A stretch of 64,000 bases of DNA, taken from the NCBI GenBank assembly GCA_913778905.1, contig CAJYYA010000019.1, positions 1 through 64,000 of the forward strand. Reading direction: 5' to 3'. Within the stretch, counting starts at the first letter, position 1. The number at the start of each line of letters is the position of its first letter. Made by a program: the position numbers and the translations under genes. The notes below the pieces were generated by a model. That model made no database searches. It saw nothing but the letters and a program-made list of their open reading frames with translations, and was not told where the DNA came from. Shown piece after piece: positions 1-9,765 of the stretch. The DNA comes from an uncultured Naasia sp. Its GTDB lineage: Bacteria > Actinomycetota > Actinomycetes > Actinomycetales > Microbacteriaceae.

Positions 1-1
1 G

Positions 2-1783
2 GAGGGCGTCGAGCCCCAGTCCGAGACCGTGTGGCGTCAGGCCGACAAGTACGACGTCCCCCGCATCTGCTTCGTCAACAAGATGGACAAGCTGGGCGCC
101 GACTTCTACTTCACGGTCGACACCATCATCAAGCGCCTCGGCGCCAAGCCGCTGGTCCTGCAGCTCCCGATCGGTTCGGAGTCGTCCTTCGAGGGCGTCG
201 TCGACCTGGTCGAGATGCGCGCGCTGACCTGGCGCGGCGACGCCAAGGGTGACGTCCAGATGGGCGCCAAGTACGAGATCGAGGAGATCCCGGCAGACCT
301 CCAGGAGAAGGCGGACGAGTACCGTCAGCAGCTCCTTGAGACCGTCGCGGAGTCCGACGACGCTCTGCTCGAGAAGTTCTTCGGCGGTGAGGAGCTCACG
401 GTCGCCGAGATCAAGGGCGCCATCCGCAAGATGACCGTGAACAGCGAGCTCTACCCGGTCCTCTGCGGCTCGGCGTTCAAGAACCGCGGTGTGCAGCCCA
501 TGCTCGACGCGGTCGTCGACTACCTCCCGTCGCCCCTCGACGTGCCCGCCACCGAGGGTCACGACATCCGTGACGAAGAGGTCGTCGTCGAGCGTCACCC
601 CGACCCCAAGGACCCGTTCGCGGCCCTGGCCTTCAAGGTCGCCGTGCACCCGTTCTTCGGCCGTCTCACCTACATCCGCGTCTACTCGGGTCAGCTCGAG
701 TCCGGCGGACAGGTCATGAACTCGACCAAGGGCCGCAAGGAGCGCATCGGAAAGATCTTCCAGATGCACTCCAACAAGGAGAACCCGGTCGACGCCGTGA
801 CCGCCGGTCACATCTACGCCGTCATCGGCCTCAAGGACACCACCACCGGTGACACCCTGAGCGACCCGTCGAACCAGATCGTCCTCGAGTCGATGACTTT
901 CCCCGAGCCCGTCATCGAGGTCGCCATCGAGCCCAAGACCAAGGCCGACCAGGAGAAGCTCGGTACCGCCATCCAGAAGCTGGCCGAGGAAGACCCGACG
1001 TTCCGCACCGAGCAGAACCAGGAGACCGGTCAGACGGTCATCAAGGGAATGGGCGAGCTCCACCTCGACATCCTGGTCGACCGCATGCGTCGCGAGTTCA
1101 ACGTCGAGGCCAACGTGGGCAAGCCCCAGGTCGCGTACCGCGAGACGATCAAGAAGAGCGTCGAGAAGTACGACTACACGCACAAGAAGCAGACCGGTGG
1201 TTCGGGTCAGTTCGCGAAGGTCCAGATCTCGATCGAGCCGATGGAGGTCACTCCGGAGGTCAGCTACGAGTTCGTGAACGCCGTCACCGGTGGTCGCGTC
1301 CCGCGCGAGTACATTCCGTCGGTCGACGCCGGAATCCAGGACGCGATGCAGGTCGGCGTTCTCGCCGGCTACCCCACCGTGGGCGTCAAGGCGACCCTGG
1401 TCGACGGTGCGGCGCACGACGTCGACTCGTCCGAGATGGCGTTCAAGATCGCCGGATCGATCGCGTACAAGGAAGCCGCTCGTCGCGCGCAGCCCGTGCT
1501 GCTCGAGCCGATCATGGCCGTCGAGGTCCGCACGCCCGAGGAGTACATGGGTGACGTCATCGGCGACATCAACTCGCGTCGTGGCCAGATCCAGTCGATG
1601 GAGGACGCCACCGGCGTCAAGGTCGTCCGCGCCAACGTCCCCCTCTCGGAGATGTTCGGCTACGTCGGCGACCTGCGCAGCCGCACCTCGGGCCGCGCCG
1701 TCTACTCGATGGTCTTCGGCAGCTATGCCGAGGTGCCCAAGGCGGTCTCCGACGAGATCGTCCAGAAGACCAAGGGCGAATAG
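2..1783 (+). CDS. fusA: Elongation factor G (5' end outside window)
   Basis: Ribosomal translocase: a GTPase that moves tRNAs and mRNA after peptide bond formation. 593 residues are visible of a usual length near 700, so about 110 N-terminal residues with the P-loop and switch regions lie before the window. The reading frame is open from base 2. The guanine-specificity motif NKMD occurs at the start ([11 protein letters not shown]), followed by domain II, the GMGELHLDI stretch of domain III, and domains IV and V ending in a Lys-rich tail. tuf follows 167 bp later, as in the usual rpsL-rpsG-fusA-tuf cluster. Identification is secure. Confidence 0.97.
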   Translation, partial: EGVEPQSETVWRQADKYDVPRICFVNKMDKLGADFYFTVDTIIKRLGAKPLVLQLPIGSESSFEGVVDLVEMRALTWRGDAKGDVQMGAKYEIEEIPADLQEKADEYRQQLLETVAESDDALLEKFFGGEELTVAEIKGAIRKMTVNSELYPVLCGSAFKNRGVQPMLDAVVDYLPSPLDVPATEGHDIRDEEVVVERHPDPKDPFAALAFKVAVHPFFGRLTYIRVYSGQLESGGQVMNSTKGRKERIGKIFQMHSNKENPVDAVTAGHIYAVIGLKDTTTGDTLSDPSNQIVLESMTFPEPVIEVAIEPKTKADQEKLGTAIQKLAEEDPTFRTEQNQETGQTVIKGMGELHLDILVDRMRREFNVEANVGKPQVAYRETIKKSVEKYDYTHKKQTGGSGQFAKVQISIEPMEVTPEVSYEFVNAVTGGRVPREYIPSVDAGIQDAMQVGVLAGYPTVGVKATLVDGAAHDVDSSEMAFKIAGSIAYKEAARRAQPVLLEPIMAVEVRTPEEYMGDVIGDINSRRGQIQSMEDATGVKVVRANVPLSEMFGYVGDLRSRTSGRAVYSMVFGSYAEVPKAVSDEIVQKTKGE

Positions 1784-1790
1784 TCCTGAC

Positions 1791-1822
1791 CGGATGGGAG
1801 CCGGGCGATCGGCTCCCATCCG
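1791..1822 (+). terminator. Hairpin between fusA and tuf
   Basis: A perfect 13-bp inverted repeat (1791-1803 with 1810-1822, 6-nt loop) starts 7 bp after the fusA stop. There is no T-tract, so it may be a weak terminator, a processing site or an mRNA 3' stabiliser between fusA and the more strongly expressed tuf. Confidence 0.5.
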
Positions 1823-1950
1823 ACCGGGCGACTGTCGCCCTCACGCAACACCACGAAGTAACATAACTACGTAATTCCTGTAGTCTTTTCCGGTTTGCAG
1901 CCTGCGATCCGCGAAGACGATTGCATGAGACGTCCTTAAGGAGGACACAA

Positions 1951-3144
1951 GTGGGTAAGGCCAAGTTCGAGCGCACCAAGCCGCACGTCAACATCGGAAC
2001 CATCGGTCACGTCGACCACGGTAAGACCACGCTGACCGCGGCGATCTCGAAGGTGCTTGCGGACAAGTACCCGTCGGCGACCAACGTCCAGCGCGACTTC
2101 GCCTCGATCGACTCCGCTCCCGAGGAGCGTCAGCGCGGCATCACGATCAACATCTCGCACGTCGAGTACGAGACGCCCAAGCGTCACTACGCTCACGTCG
2201 ACGCCCCCGGTCACGCCGACTACATCAAGAACATGATCACCGGCGCGGCTCAGATGGACGGCGCGATCCTCGTGGTCGCCGCCACCGACGGCCCCATGGC
2301 TCAGACCCGTGAGCACGTTCTGCTCGCCAAGCAGGTCGGCGTCCCCTACCTGCTCGTCGCGCTGAACAAGTCCGACATGGTCGACGACGAGGAGATCCTG
2401 GAGCTCGTCGAGCTCGAGGTTCGCGAGCTCCTCTCCAGCCAGGACTTCGACGGCGACAACGCCCCTGTCGTGCGCGTCTCGGGCCTCAAGGCTCTCGAGG
2501 GTGACGACAAGTGGACCCAGGCGATCGTCGACCTCATGGAGGCCGTCGACGAGAACATCCCTGACCCCGTGCGTGACAAGGACAAGCCGTTCCTCATGCC
2601 GATCGAGGACGTCTTCACCATCACCGGTCGTGGAACGGTCGTCACCGGCCGTGCCGAGCGTGGCACCCTCGCCATCAACTCCGAGGTCGAGATCGTCGGC
2701 ATCCGCCCGACGCAGAAGACCACGGTCACCGGTATCGAGATGTTCCACAAGCAGCTCGACGAGGCGAGGGCCGGCGAGAACAGCGGTCTGCTCCTCCGCG
2801 GCACCAAGCGCGAGGACGTCGAGCGCGGCCAGGTCGTCGTCAAGCCCGGCTCGGTCACCCCTCACACCAACTTCGAGGGCACCGCGTACATCCTGTCGAA
2901 GGACGAGGGTGGGCGTCACAACCCGTTCTACGCGAACTACCGCCCCCAGTTCTACTTCCGCACCACCGACGTCACCGGCGTCATCACGCTGCCCGAGGGC
3001 ACCGAGATGGTCATGCCCGGCGACACCACGGCCATGACCGTTGAGCTGATCCAGCCCATCGCCATGGAAGAGGGCCTCGGTTACGCCATCCGTGAGGGTG
3101 GCCGCACCGTGGGTGCCGGAACGGTCACCAAGATCATCAAGTGA
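1951..3144 (+). CDS. tuf: Elongation factor Tu
   Basis: GTPase that delivers aminoacyl-tRNA to the ribosome. 397 residues, the usual length. Visible motifs are [10 protein letters not shown] (P-loop), DAPGHADY (G3), NKSDMV (G4) and the RGITI switch region. The start is taken as GTG at 1951 because AAGGAGGA ends 5 bp upstream at 1938-1945 and the product then begins [16 protein letters not shown], the normal Tu N-terminus; the longer frame from 1921 would include that ribosome binding site. A strong double hairpin follows, so tuf probably ends the transcription unit. Confidence 0.98.
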   Translation: MGKAKFERTKPHVNIGTIGHVDHGKTTLTAAISKVLADKYPSATNVQRDFASIDSAPEERQRGITINISHVEYETPKRHYAHVDAPGHADYIKNMITGAAQMDGAILVVAATDGPMAQTREHVLLAKQVGVPYLLVALNKSDMVDDEEILELVELEVRELLSSQDFDGDNAPVVRVSGLKALEGDDKWTQAIVDLMEAVDENIPDPVRDKDKPFLMPIEDVFTITGRGTVVTGRAERGTLAINSEVEIVGIRPTQKTTVTGIEMFHKQLDEARAGENSGLLLRGTKREDVERGQVVVKPGSVTPHTNFEGTAYILSKDEGGRHNPFYANYRPQFYFRTTDVTGVITLPEGTEMVMPGDTTAMTVELIQPIAMEEGLGYAIREGGRTVGAGTVTKIIK

Positions 3145-3161
3145 CCTCTGAGTCGCTGATG

Positions 3162-3225
3162 TGACGTCACCGCTCAGGTGACGTCAGCACGCAAAGGGTC
3201 GGTCCTTCGGGGCCGGCCCTTTGCG
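3162..3225 (+). terminator. Tandem hairpins after tuf
   Basis: Two adjacent hairpins follow tuf. The first is a perfect 10-bp inverted repeat (3162-3171 with 3177-3186) whose arms contain TGACGTCA. The second has a 16-bp stem with two G-U pairs and a UUCG tetraloop (3190-3205 with 3210-3225). The second is very likely the intrinsic terminator of tuf. Confidence 0.8.
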
Positions 3226-3361
3226 GCGTTAACGGCGTAGGGCAGACGCCGGGCGGGCACCGGGCGTCGCCCCGGCGGGCACGGAGGTTGGTCGCCTACG
3301 GTTGTCGCACCCGCACCGGTCCCGGTGCTCGCCCCGCCTGAGACCCGAGAGGGAGTCCCGC

Positions 3362-4543
3362 ATGTCCGGTGCGCCCACGGCGACCGCGGTCCGTACGCGG
3401 ATCGGCGGGGGTATCCGTCCGGAGATCCAGGCGCTCCGCGCGCTCGCCGTGTTCGCCGTGGTGATCGGGCACGTATGGCCGCGCGTGGCCCCGGCGGGTT
3501 TCCTCGGCGTGGACGTCTTCTTCGTCATCTCCGGCTTCCTGATCACGGGTCAGCTGATGCGCGAACGTGAACGTACGGGACGGCTCGATCTTCTGCGCTT
3601 CTACCTCCGCCGTGCGCGGAGGCTCCTCCCCGCGGCCGTCACCGCTCTGGCTGCTACGACGCTGGCGACCCTCGTCGTCGTCCCCCGCGATCTGTGGCGT
3701 CAGTATCTGGGCGAGATCCTTTCGAGCCTGTTCTACGTGCAGAACTGGTTCCTCGCGATCGCGTCTGCGGATGCGGACCGCGCCGCGCTCGACGGCTCAC
3801 CGGTGGTGCACTTCTGGTCGCTCTCCGTGGAGGAGCAGTTCTACTTCGTCTGGCCGCTCGTCGTGATGATCGGCTTCATCGCCGCGGCCCGGATGGGGGA
3901 GCGACGCGGGATGCTCGTGGTGCTCTCCACGGTGACCGTCGCCTCCTTCGGCTACAGCGTCCTGCAGACGGGGGTCAACTCGGATTTCGCCTACTATTCG
4001 ACCCTCTCCCGAGCGTGGGAGTTCGGAATCGGAGGCCTCCTCGCTCTGCTGCCTCTAACGGCGGGCGGACTGAGCGACCGCCAGCGGGCGGTCCTCTCCT
4101 GGCTCGGCATCGTGCTGATCGTGGGGTCGGTCGTCGCGTGGACCGACAAGGGCGCCTTCCCCGGCTGGACCGCGATCGTGCCTGTGCTGGGCGCGGCCGC
4201 GGTCATCCATGCGGGTGCGCCGGACGCGAAGTGGGGGCCGCTTCCTCTCGCCCGGACGCGTCTCGTGCAGTGGTTCGGAGACGCGTCGTACTCGCTGTAC
4301 CTGTGGCACTGGCCGATCATCGCGCTCCTGCCCTTCGCGACGGGCGTCCCCACCCCGTGGTACGTTCTCGTCCCGCTGCTCGGCCTCTGCGTGGCGGTAT
4401 CCGCCCTCAGCCTCCGCTTCATCGAGAATCCGATGCGACGCACAGCGATCGGGGACCCTTCCGGTCGAGGACTCGTCGTCGGCTACACGGCGTTGGGACT
4501 GGGCACCGCGGCCGCGTGCACAGCCGGGCTCGTCCTGGCCTGA
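3362..4543 (+). CDS. Acyltransferase 3 family membrane protein
   Basis: Predicted integral-membrane O-acyltransferase of the OafA/YrhL (acyltransferase 3) family, which transfers acyl groups to cell-surface glycans or other envelope molecules. 393 residues with about ten hydrophobic segments. Family features are EIQALRALAVFAVVIGH with its histidine near the N-terminus, FFVISGFLIT, the HFWSLSVEEQFYFVWPL stretch and a C-terminal YLWHWP motif. It ends after the last membrane segment and lacks the extracellular SGNH esterase domain found in many relatives. ATG at 3362 is chosen because a GAGAGGGAG site precedes it; the frame is open from 3302. It stands alone between the tuf terminator and a convergent amidohydrolase. 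The substrate cannot be inferred. Confidence 0.85.
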   Translation: MSGAPTATAVRTRIGGGIRPEIQALRALAVFAVVIGHVWPRVAPAGFLGVDVFFVISGFLITGQLMRERERTGRLDLLRFYLRRARRLLPAAVTALAATTLATLVVVPRDLWRQYLGEILSSLFYVQNWFLAIASADADRAALDGSPVVHFWSLSVEEQFYFVWPLVVMIGFIAAARMGERRGMLVVLSTVTVASFGYSVLQTGVNSDFAYYSTLSRAWEFGIGGLLALLPLTAGGLSDRQRAVLSWLGIVLIVGSVVAWTDKGAFPGWTAIVPVLGAAAVIHAGAPDAKWGPLPLARTRLVQWFGDASYSLYLWHWPIIALLPFATGVPTPWYVLVPLLGLCVAVSALSLRFIENPMRRTAIGDPSGRGLVVGYTALGLGTAAACTAGLVLA

Positions 4544-4568
4544 ACGGGCCAGAGCCCTCCCGCGCGGG

Positions 4569-6236
4569 TCAGTCGTCGGCGCGGAAGACCGGCTTCCCGC
4601 CGATCACGGTTTCCTCCACCGTGAGGGTGTTCGCGTAGTCGACGGCCGTGGGGTCGCCGCTGAGGCGCACGAAGTCGGCGTTCATGCCGACGCGGAGCGT
4701 CCCGTTGAGCGGCAGGCGACTCGAGTAGGCGGAACCCGACGTGTAGGCGGTGATCACGGTCTCGGCGCTCAGCCGTTCCCAGCCGTCATGGGCGGGGGCA
4801 CCGGGGGCGAGTGCCCGGCGTGTGGCAGCGGTGATGCCGTCGAGCGGCGCGGGGCTCGAGACCGGCCAGTCGCTCCCCGCGCTCCAGCGCAGGCCGGTCG
4901 CGTGCAGCGTCTCGTAGCGGTAGAAGGTCTGCATGACCTCGTCGCCGACCATGGCCGCGTAGCCGTCGACATCCAGGAAGTCGGCGGCCGACCAGACGCC
5001 CTGGTTGTCGAGGGTGACGTCGAGCTCGGCGAAGCGGGGCACGTCCGTGTCGCTCACGAACAGGGCATGCGCGATCTGATGGCGCGCTTCGCCGTACCCG
5101 TTGGCGCGTCTCGCTGCTTCGACCGCATCGAGCCCGTCGCGGACGGCGCGATCACCGACTGCATGCATGTGCACGTCGAGACCGACTGCGTCGAGAGCGA
5201 CCACCGTCTCGATGAGGGCCTCGCGGCCGATGAGCGAGGGACCCTCGTCGTGGAGGTGTCCCGAAGCGTCGGAGTACGGATGCAGCATGGCCGCGGTGTG
5301 GGCTTCGTTGACGCCGTCGAGCAGGAGCTTGACGCCGACCACTTTGATGGGAGAGCGGTTGACGTCGGCCTGGTAGGCGCGGACGGCCTCGATCTGCTCG
5401 ACGCCCCGTGCACGGTTCCACCCGTACGCACCCGTCACGCGGGCGGTGAGTTCGCCGCGCGCGTGCAGTTCGATATAGCGGGGGACCGAGTCACCCAGAC
5501 CGTGTTGGTCGCCGACGAGCGCGTCGTGCCAGCCCACGACCCCGACGCTGTGCAAGTGGGCTTGGGCGGCGCGCACAGCGGCGAGCAAGGTCTCCTCGGA
5601 GGCGGGCGGGGCAAGGGCGAGGACGGCGTTGAGCGCCTCCTCGTTGAGGTAGCCGCTCGCGACGCCGTCCGCATCGACCTCGACGAGCTCGGACGGGTAT
5701 CCCCCGCCGTGTTCGAACCCTGCGATCGAGAGGACCGCGGAGTTGACGAGGCCACCATGGAGGTCGCTGTTCACCAGGACGACCGGACGTGAGCCGGCGA
5801 TGGAGTCCAGCGTCGCGCGGGTCGCTCCCGACTGCGCCATCACGATCGCGGCGTAGCCCGTGAGCACCACCCAGTCCGACTCGCCGCCCTCCGTGAGGCG
5901 GGAACGAAGCACACCCCAGTAGCCCTCCACGTCGGGCTGGCCCACGAGGGTGCCCCCGACGATCTGCAGGCCTGCCATCTTGGGGTGGACGTGTGCGTCG
6001 ATGAAACCGGGGAGAACGAACCCGCCACCGAGGTCGACGTGTTCGATGTCGCGCCCGATCTGGTCGTCGCCTCCGACGTGGACGATGAGGCCTGCGTCGT
6101 CGACGACCAGGGCCGTCGCCCACGGGAGTCCCGGATCGCCCGTTCTGATCCGGCCGTTGATGAATGCGCGCACGTTCCCCCGAAGTCGTGTGGTGATCGA
6201 CGCCGATGATGACAGGACGTCAGGGGCCGCGTCCAC
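4569..6236 (-). CDS. Amidohydrolase family protein (YtcJ-like)
   Basis: Metal-dependent hydrolase of the amidohydrolase superfamily (Amidohydro_3, YtcJ-type), probably cleaving an amide or related C-N bond; the substrate is unknown. 555 residues if the GTG at 6236 is used. Metal-binding features are FIDAHVHPKM (His82 and His84), HMHAVGDRAV in the barrel and GSDWPVS near the end; the composite beta domain is formed by both termini. A second GTG at 6173 would give 534 residues and also suits the family, as the first 21 residues look non-conserved. It is divergent from topoisomerase IB with under 50 bp between them. No signal peptide is seen. Confidence 0.85.
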   Translation of the reverse strand: MDAAPDVLSSSASITTRLRGNVRAFINGRIRTGDPGLPWATALVVDDAGLIVHVGGDDQIGRDIEHVDLGGGFVLPGFIDAHVHPKMAGLQIVGGTLVGQPDVEGYWGVLRSRLTEGGESDWVVLTGYAAIVMAQSGATRATLDSIAGSRPVVLVNSDLHGGLVNSAVLSIAGFEHGGGYPSELVEVDADGVASGYLNEEALNAVLALAPPASEETLLAAVRAAQAHLHSVGVVGWHDALVGDQHGLGDSVPRYIELHARGELTARVTGAYGWNRARGVEQIEAVRAYQADVNRSPIKVVGVKLLLDGVNEAHTAAMLHPYSDASGHLHDEGPSLIGREALIETVVALDAVGLDVHMHAVGDRAVRDGLDAVEAARRANGYGEARHQIAHALFVSDTDVPRFAELDVTLDNQGVWSAADFLDVDGYAAMVGDEVMQTFYRYETLHATGLRWSAGSDWPVSSPAPLDGITAATRRALAPGAPAHDGWERLSAETVITAYTSGSAYSSRLPLNGTLRVGMNADFVRLSGDPTAVDYANTLTVEETVIGGKPVFRADD

Positions 6237-6272
6237 GGCAACGACACCCAGCGCCCCGGAATGGGGGCGTCA

Positions 6273-6278
6273 TAGACT
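6273..6278 (+). promoter_or_regulatory. -10 box, leaderless topoisomerase IB mRNA
   Basis: TAGACT lies exactly 6 nt before the ATG at 6285, with no purine-rich ribosome binding site between. This spacing puts transcription start on the start codon. Confidence 0.6.
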
Positions 6279-6284
6279 CCGGTG

Positions 6285-7250
6285 ATGCGCCTCCGCCGCA
6301 CGAACGCCACCGGTCACGGGTATCTGCGCGTGCGCGCCGGGTCGGGCTTCTCTTATCGCTCGACGAAGACGGGTGAGTTGGCCGATGCGGAGCTGCGCAA
6401 CCGATTCTCCGCTCTGGGCATCCCGCCCGCGTGGAACGACGTCTGGATCTGCCCGTACGACAACGGTCACATCCAGGCCATCGGCTTCGACGTCAAGGGA
6501 CGGAAACAGTACATCTACCATCCCACCTGGCGGGAGAAGAAGGACCGAGTCAAGTTCGACCGAGCCATGGAGCTCGCGGAATCCCTCCCCGCGGCCCGGC
6601 GCCGCGTGACCATGGATCTGCGCTCGGAAGGCGTGTCGCGCGAGCGAGCCCTCGCGGGGGCGTTTCGCATGCTCGACACCGGATCGCTGCGTGTCGGATC
6701 CGAGCGCTATGCCGAGGCGAACGGCAGTCACGGCCTGACCACTCTGCTCTGTGCGCACGCGAAGGTCTCCGGTGACGTCGTCGAGCTCAGCTTCCCCGCC
6801 AAGAGTCACCAGTCGTGGGAGTCCGACATCCGAGATGCCGATCTCGCGGCCTTGACCCGCCGATGGAAGCGACGGGGCCCGACAGCACGCCTTCTGTCCT
6901 ACAAGGACGGGAGGACATGGCGCCCGCTCTCCGCGGCCGACGTCAACGAGTACGTGAAGGAGCGCACCGGCGGCGACTTCACCGCCAAGGACTTCCGGAC
7001 GCTCCATGGAACCGTCGCAGCGGCGGTCAGCCTGGCCAAGGCCGGGCCGAAGGACACCCAGCGCGCCCGACAGGCGGTGATCGCGCAGGCGATGCGCGAC
7101 GCGTCCGAGGTGCTGAGCAACACACCGACGATCGCGCGCACGAGCTATGTCGATCCACGCCTCGTCGACCGCTACCGGCACGGCGAGACCATCGACCCGG
7201 CTCGCCTGGGCTCCGCCGAGAGCGAGGTGCGCGCGCTCCTCTTCCAGTGA
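6285..7250 (+). CDS. DNA topoisomerase IB
   Basis: Type IB topoisomerase of the poxvirus-like bacterial family, which relaxes supercoils through a 3'-phosphotyrosyl link without ATP. 321 residues, the normal small size. The N-terminal clamp domain includes the NDVWICP and GHIQAIGFD stretches. In the catalytic domain KDFRTLHGT supplies Arg238 and His241, and Tyr288 in ARTSYVDPRLVD is the probable nucleophile. The ATG at 6285 is preferred over the GTG at 6282 because of the -10 box 6 nt upstream. It is not part of an obvious operon. Such enzymes are scattered among actinobacteria and accessory to topoisomerase I and gyrase. Confidence 0.93.
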   Translation: MRLRRTNATGHGYLRVRAGSGFSYRSTKTGELADAELRNRFSALGIPPAWNDVWICPYDNGHIQAIGFDVKGRKQYIYHPTWREKKDRVKFDRAMELAESLPAARRRVTMDLRSEGVSRERALAGAFRMLDTGSLRVGSERYAEANGSHGLTTLLCAHAKVSGDVVELSFPAKSHQSWESDIRDADLAALTRRWKRRGPTARLLSYKDGRTWRPLSAADVNEYVKERTGGDFTAKDFRTLHGTVAAAVSLAKAGPKDTQRARQAVIAQAMRDASEVLSNTPTIARTSYVDPRLVDRYRHGETIDPARLGSAESEVRALLFQ

Positions 7251-7358
7251 GGGCGTGACCGGGTATGCGATACCCGATTCGTCCTCATGTCCCGCTAAGT
7301 GGGGCTGCGCACCACGGTGCAGGTGCGGTCACGATGTATCGACCGCCGGGGGAGGATC

Positions 7359-8012
7359 GTGTCCGCATTGAAAGTGCTGGTCGTCGACGACGATGCGTTC
7401 TCGCGCGCAGTCGTGGGAGATCTGCTCGTGGCCCGGCACCACGACGTGGTCACCGCGCCCGATGCCCGCCGCGCGCTCGAGGCTCTGGAGGACGATGACG
7501 TCAACGTCGTCGTCGCCGACCTCGACCTCGGTGACGGACCCGACGGTGTGGCCCTCCTCTGTCGCGTCGCGGAGGAACGGCCGTGGGTCGGTCGCGTCGT
7601 CCTCACCTCGCACAAGGCCCCTGAGATCGCGGTCGCGGGGTCGTGCGCCCTCCCCGATGGCACGGTGTACGTCGTCAAGGGAGAGCTGGCCGGCGTCGAG
7701 TCTCTCGAACAGGCCATCCGCCGTGCCATCGAGGTCTCGAACGCCGAGGGCGCGAAGCGGGAGCGGCCCTCCGTGGCGGACGAGAGGGACGTGCCCTCCA
7801 TCACTCCGGCGCAGGCGAACGTCCTGCGTCTCCTCGCGTCCGGGGCGACCGGGTCGCAGATCGCCGTCGATCGAGGCACCAGCCGTCGAGCGGTCGAGCG
7901 GATGCTGAGCCGTCTCTACGAGCGGATGGGTGTCGCCGACATCCCCGGCGTCGATCCCAAGCTCGCCGCGTTGCGCATGTGGCGGGAGGGCCGTGTCCGT
8001 CTCGGCGCCTGA
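7359..8012 (+). CDS. Response regulator with LuxR-type output domain
   Basis: Two-component response regulator, 217 residues. The receiver domain begins LKVLVVDDDAFSR with the acidic pocket; VVVADLDLGDGPDG contains the probable phospho-acceptor Asp, VVLTSHKAP the Thr/Ser switch and YVVKGEL the conserved Lys. The C-terminal half (ITPAQANVLRLLASG, then RRAVERMLSRLYERMGV) is a helix-turn-helix of the LuxR/sigma-region-4 type. The GTG at 7359 follows GGGGGAGGA and gives a normal N-terminus; the frame is open upstream to 7299. It overlaps the next gene by 20 bp, so regulator and sensor are co-transcribed with the regulator first. Target genes are unknown. Confidence 0.88.
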   Translation: MSALKVLVVDDDAFSRAVVGDLLVARHHDVVTAPDARRALEALEDDDVNVVVADLDLGDGPDGVALLCRVAEERPWVGRVVLTSHKAPEIAVAGSCALPDGTVYVVKGELAGVESLEQAIRRAIEVSNAEGAKRERPSVADERDVPSITPAQANVLRLLASGATGSQIAVDRGTSRRAVERMLSRLYERMGVADIPGVDPKLAALRMWREGRVRLGA

Positions 8013-9765
8013 CGTGACGCGGGATCACGATCTCCGGGCGCGGGTGCGCGACGTTCTGGTGGCGGCGCGCGGCGAGCGTGCCGATTTCGCCTTCTGGCCC
8101 CTGACCGCCCTCGCCATCCCGGCCGCGCTGGCGGTCGCAGGGCTCGAAGGACCCAACCGGGTCGGGCCCCTGACAGCGCTGCTCGGAGGAGCGGTCTCCG
8201 TCGCCGTCGCAGTGGTGACGACCCTGCTCCTCGTGCGTGTTCTCGACGTCCTGCGCTTGGGCTGGATCGGAACCGTGTCGGTCTGGGTCTTACCGGGCGT
8301 CGCGATGGGGGCCGCGCGGGCCGCGGTCGTCGCGGCCCTGGGCGATCCCCACCCGGAATGGATGCTCCGCATCGCGGCGTCTGGTGTCGCGAGCCTGATC
8401 TGGGTGCCGGTCGTCGTCGCGACGGTCCACCTGCGGCGCGAGCTAGCGGTGCGACGCGCGGCGTTCGACGATGCGCAGAGGCGCCTGACCGAGGTCCTCG
8501 CGCTGGAGGCGGACGCCCTCCGCCTCGGCACCGACGAGGTGAGCGGCATGCTGGTCACCCGCCTCGTCCCGAAGCTCGAAGCGCTCGCCATCCAGGCGCG
8601 CGCAGCGGGACGCGAAGCCGCGGCACTGACGTCCGTGCGCGCCCGGGTCGTCGAGCTCCTCGACACCGTCGTCCGCCCGCTGAGTCGGCATCTCGGACCC
8701 GAATGGCTCGGGCCGGATCTCGAGCCGGCGGGGCCACGAGGAGCCGTGCTCCACGACGTCCTGCGCCGCCCCATCCAGGCGCCGTGGCTGGCTGCTGCTG
8801 TCATCGCCGCGGCCTCCGCGCTCGACGTCGTCCGAGCTGCGGGATGGGACGTGCTCGTCAACGGTCTCCTGGCGTTGGTCGTCGCCTGCGCCGTCCTCGA
8901 CGTCGTGCGCGGGCTCACCGCCCGATCGGACGGCCCGCTCGGGACGGTGGCGCAATGGTCGGCGCTCGTCCTCATCGGTATCGGGGTGGGCCTCGTTCCG
9001 CCCCTCGTCGATGCGCTGTCGCCCGAAGTGGCGATCGCCCGAAACCTCACGGCCGTCTTCGAGTACCTTCCCCTCGTGGCGCTCGGCTCCGTCGTCGCCT
9101 CGGCGCTCCGCACGCAGGCGGCCATCTCGAGATCGACGATCCGACGACTCGCCGATGCCACTGAGAGACTCGACTGGCACACCGGCGAGATCGTCCGACG
9201 GACGGGCGCGGTCCGACCACGGGCGATACGAACCCTGCACGGCGCGGTGCAGTCCCGTCTCGCCGCCACCGTGCTCGCTCTGTCTCGGCCGGAGGCCGTC
9301 GGGTTGAGCGGGGCCGACATCGCCGACCAGCTCGAGGCGTCGGTGCGCGACATCGAGGCCGTCGCCGTCCCGCCGGGCGGCGACGGGGTCGAGCGTCTGC
9401 TCGCCGTCCCGGCCGCGTGGCGCGGGGTGCTCGACGTGAGCGTGGACATCGAGCCGTCGGCACTCGACGTGCTCCGACAGGACGGCGACCTCGGGGAGAC
9501 CGCGTTCGACGTCGTGCGCGAGTGCGTCGTCAACTCCGCCAAACACGGGCAGGCGGGAGCGGTTCGTGTACGACTGGAGCAGCTCCCCGACGGCGTGCGC
9601 GTCATCGCGGACGACGACGGGCGCCATCCGATCGTCCGCGATCGAGCGACGCACGGGGTGACGGCCGAAGGCGTGCGTGCCCGTGGCGGGGCGTGGACCG
9701 TTACCACCGGGCGGGAGGGGGCGAGGGCGGTCGTCGACATCCCGCGTTCGCCGTCGCGAACATGA
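7993..9765 (+). CDS. Membrane sensor histidine kinase
   Basis: Partner kinase of the preceding response regulator. 590 residues. About four hydrophobic segments lie near residues 20-145, a helical linker follows, a second hydrophobic set lies near 255-365, then the kinase core. His416 in RTLHGAVQSRL is the likely phosphorylated residue of a HisKA_3-like dimerisation helix, and the HATPase N-box is ECVVNSAKHG with Asn514. A glycine-rich box is weak and the ATPase domain is short, ending IPRSPSRT. GTG at 7993 follows GGGAGG and lies inside the regulator gene; the longer open frame from 7930 is rejected. The signal is unknown; the two separated membrane blocks are unusual. Confidence 0.8.
   Translation: MSVSAPDVTRDHDLRARVRDVLVAARGERADFAFWPLTALAIPAALAVAGLEGPNRVGPLTALLGGAVSVAVAVVTTLLLVRVLDVLRLGWIGTVSVWVLPGVAMGAARAAVVAALGDPHPEWMLRIAASGVASLIWVPVVVATVHLRRELAVRRAAFDDAQRRLTEVLALEADALRLGTDEVSGMLVTRLVPKLEALAIQARAAGREAAALTSVRARVVELLDTVVRPLSRHLGPEWLGPDLEPAGPRGAVLHDVLRRPIQAPWLAAAVIAAASALDVVRAAGWDVLVNGLLALVVACAVLDVVRGLTARSDGPLGTVAQWSALVLIGIGVGLVPPLVDALSPEVAIARNLTAVFEYLPLVALGSVVASALRTQAAISRSTIRRLADATERLDWHTGEIVRRTGAVRPRAIRTLHGAVQSRLAATVLALSRPEAVGLSGADIADQLEASVRDIEAVAVPPGGDGVERLLAVPAAWRGVLDVSVDIEPSALDVLRQDGDLGETAFDVVRECVVNSAKHGQAGAVRVRLEQLPDGVRVIADDDGRHPIVRDRATHGVTAEGVRARGGAWTVTTGREGARAVVDIPRSPSRT

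Noticed and set aside
1936-2919. Long open frame antisense to tuf
   Set aside because: A shadow of codon bias in a highly expressed GC-rich gene; composition (Val/Asp/Leu/Arg) is that of an antisense frame and no family is recognised.
4209-5792. 527-codon plus-strand frame over the amidohydrolase
   Set aside because: Antisense to a gene with clear metal-binding motifs; composition is a shadow.
8025-9740. 571-codon frame antisense to the histidine kinase
   Set aside because: Low-complexity Ser/Thr/Arg product typical of antisense high-GC sequence; the plus-strand kinase has clear motifs.
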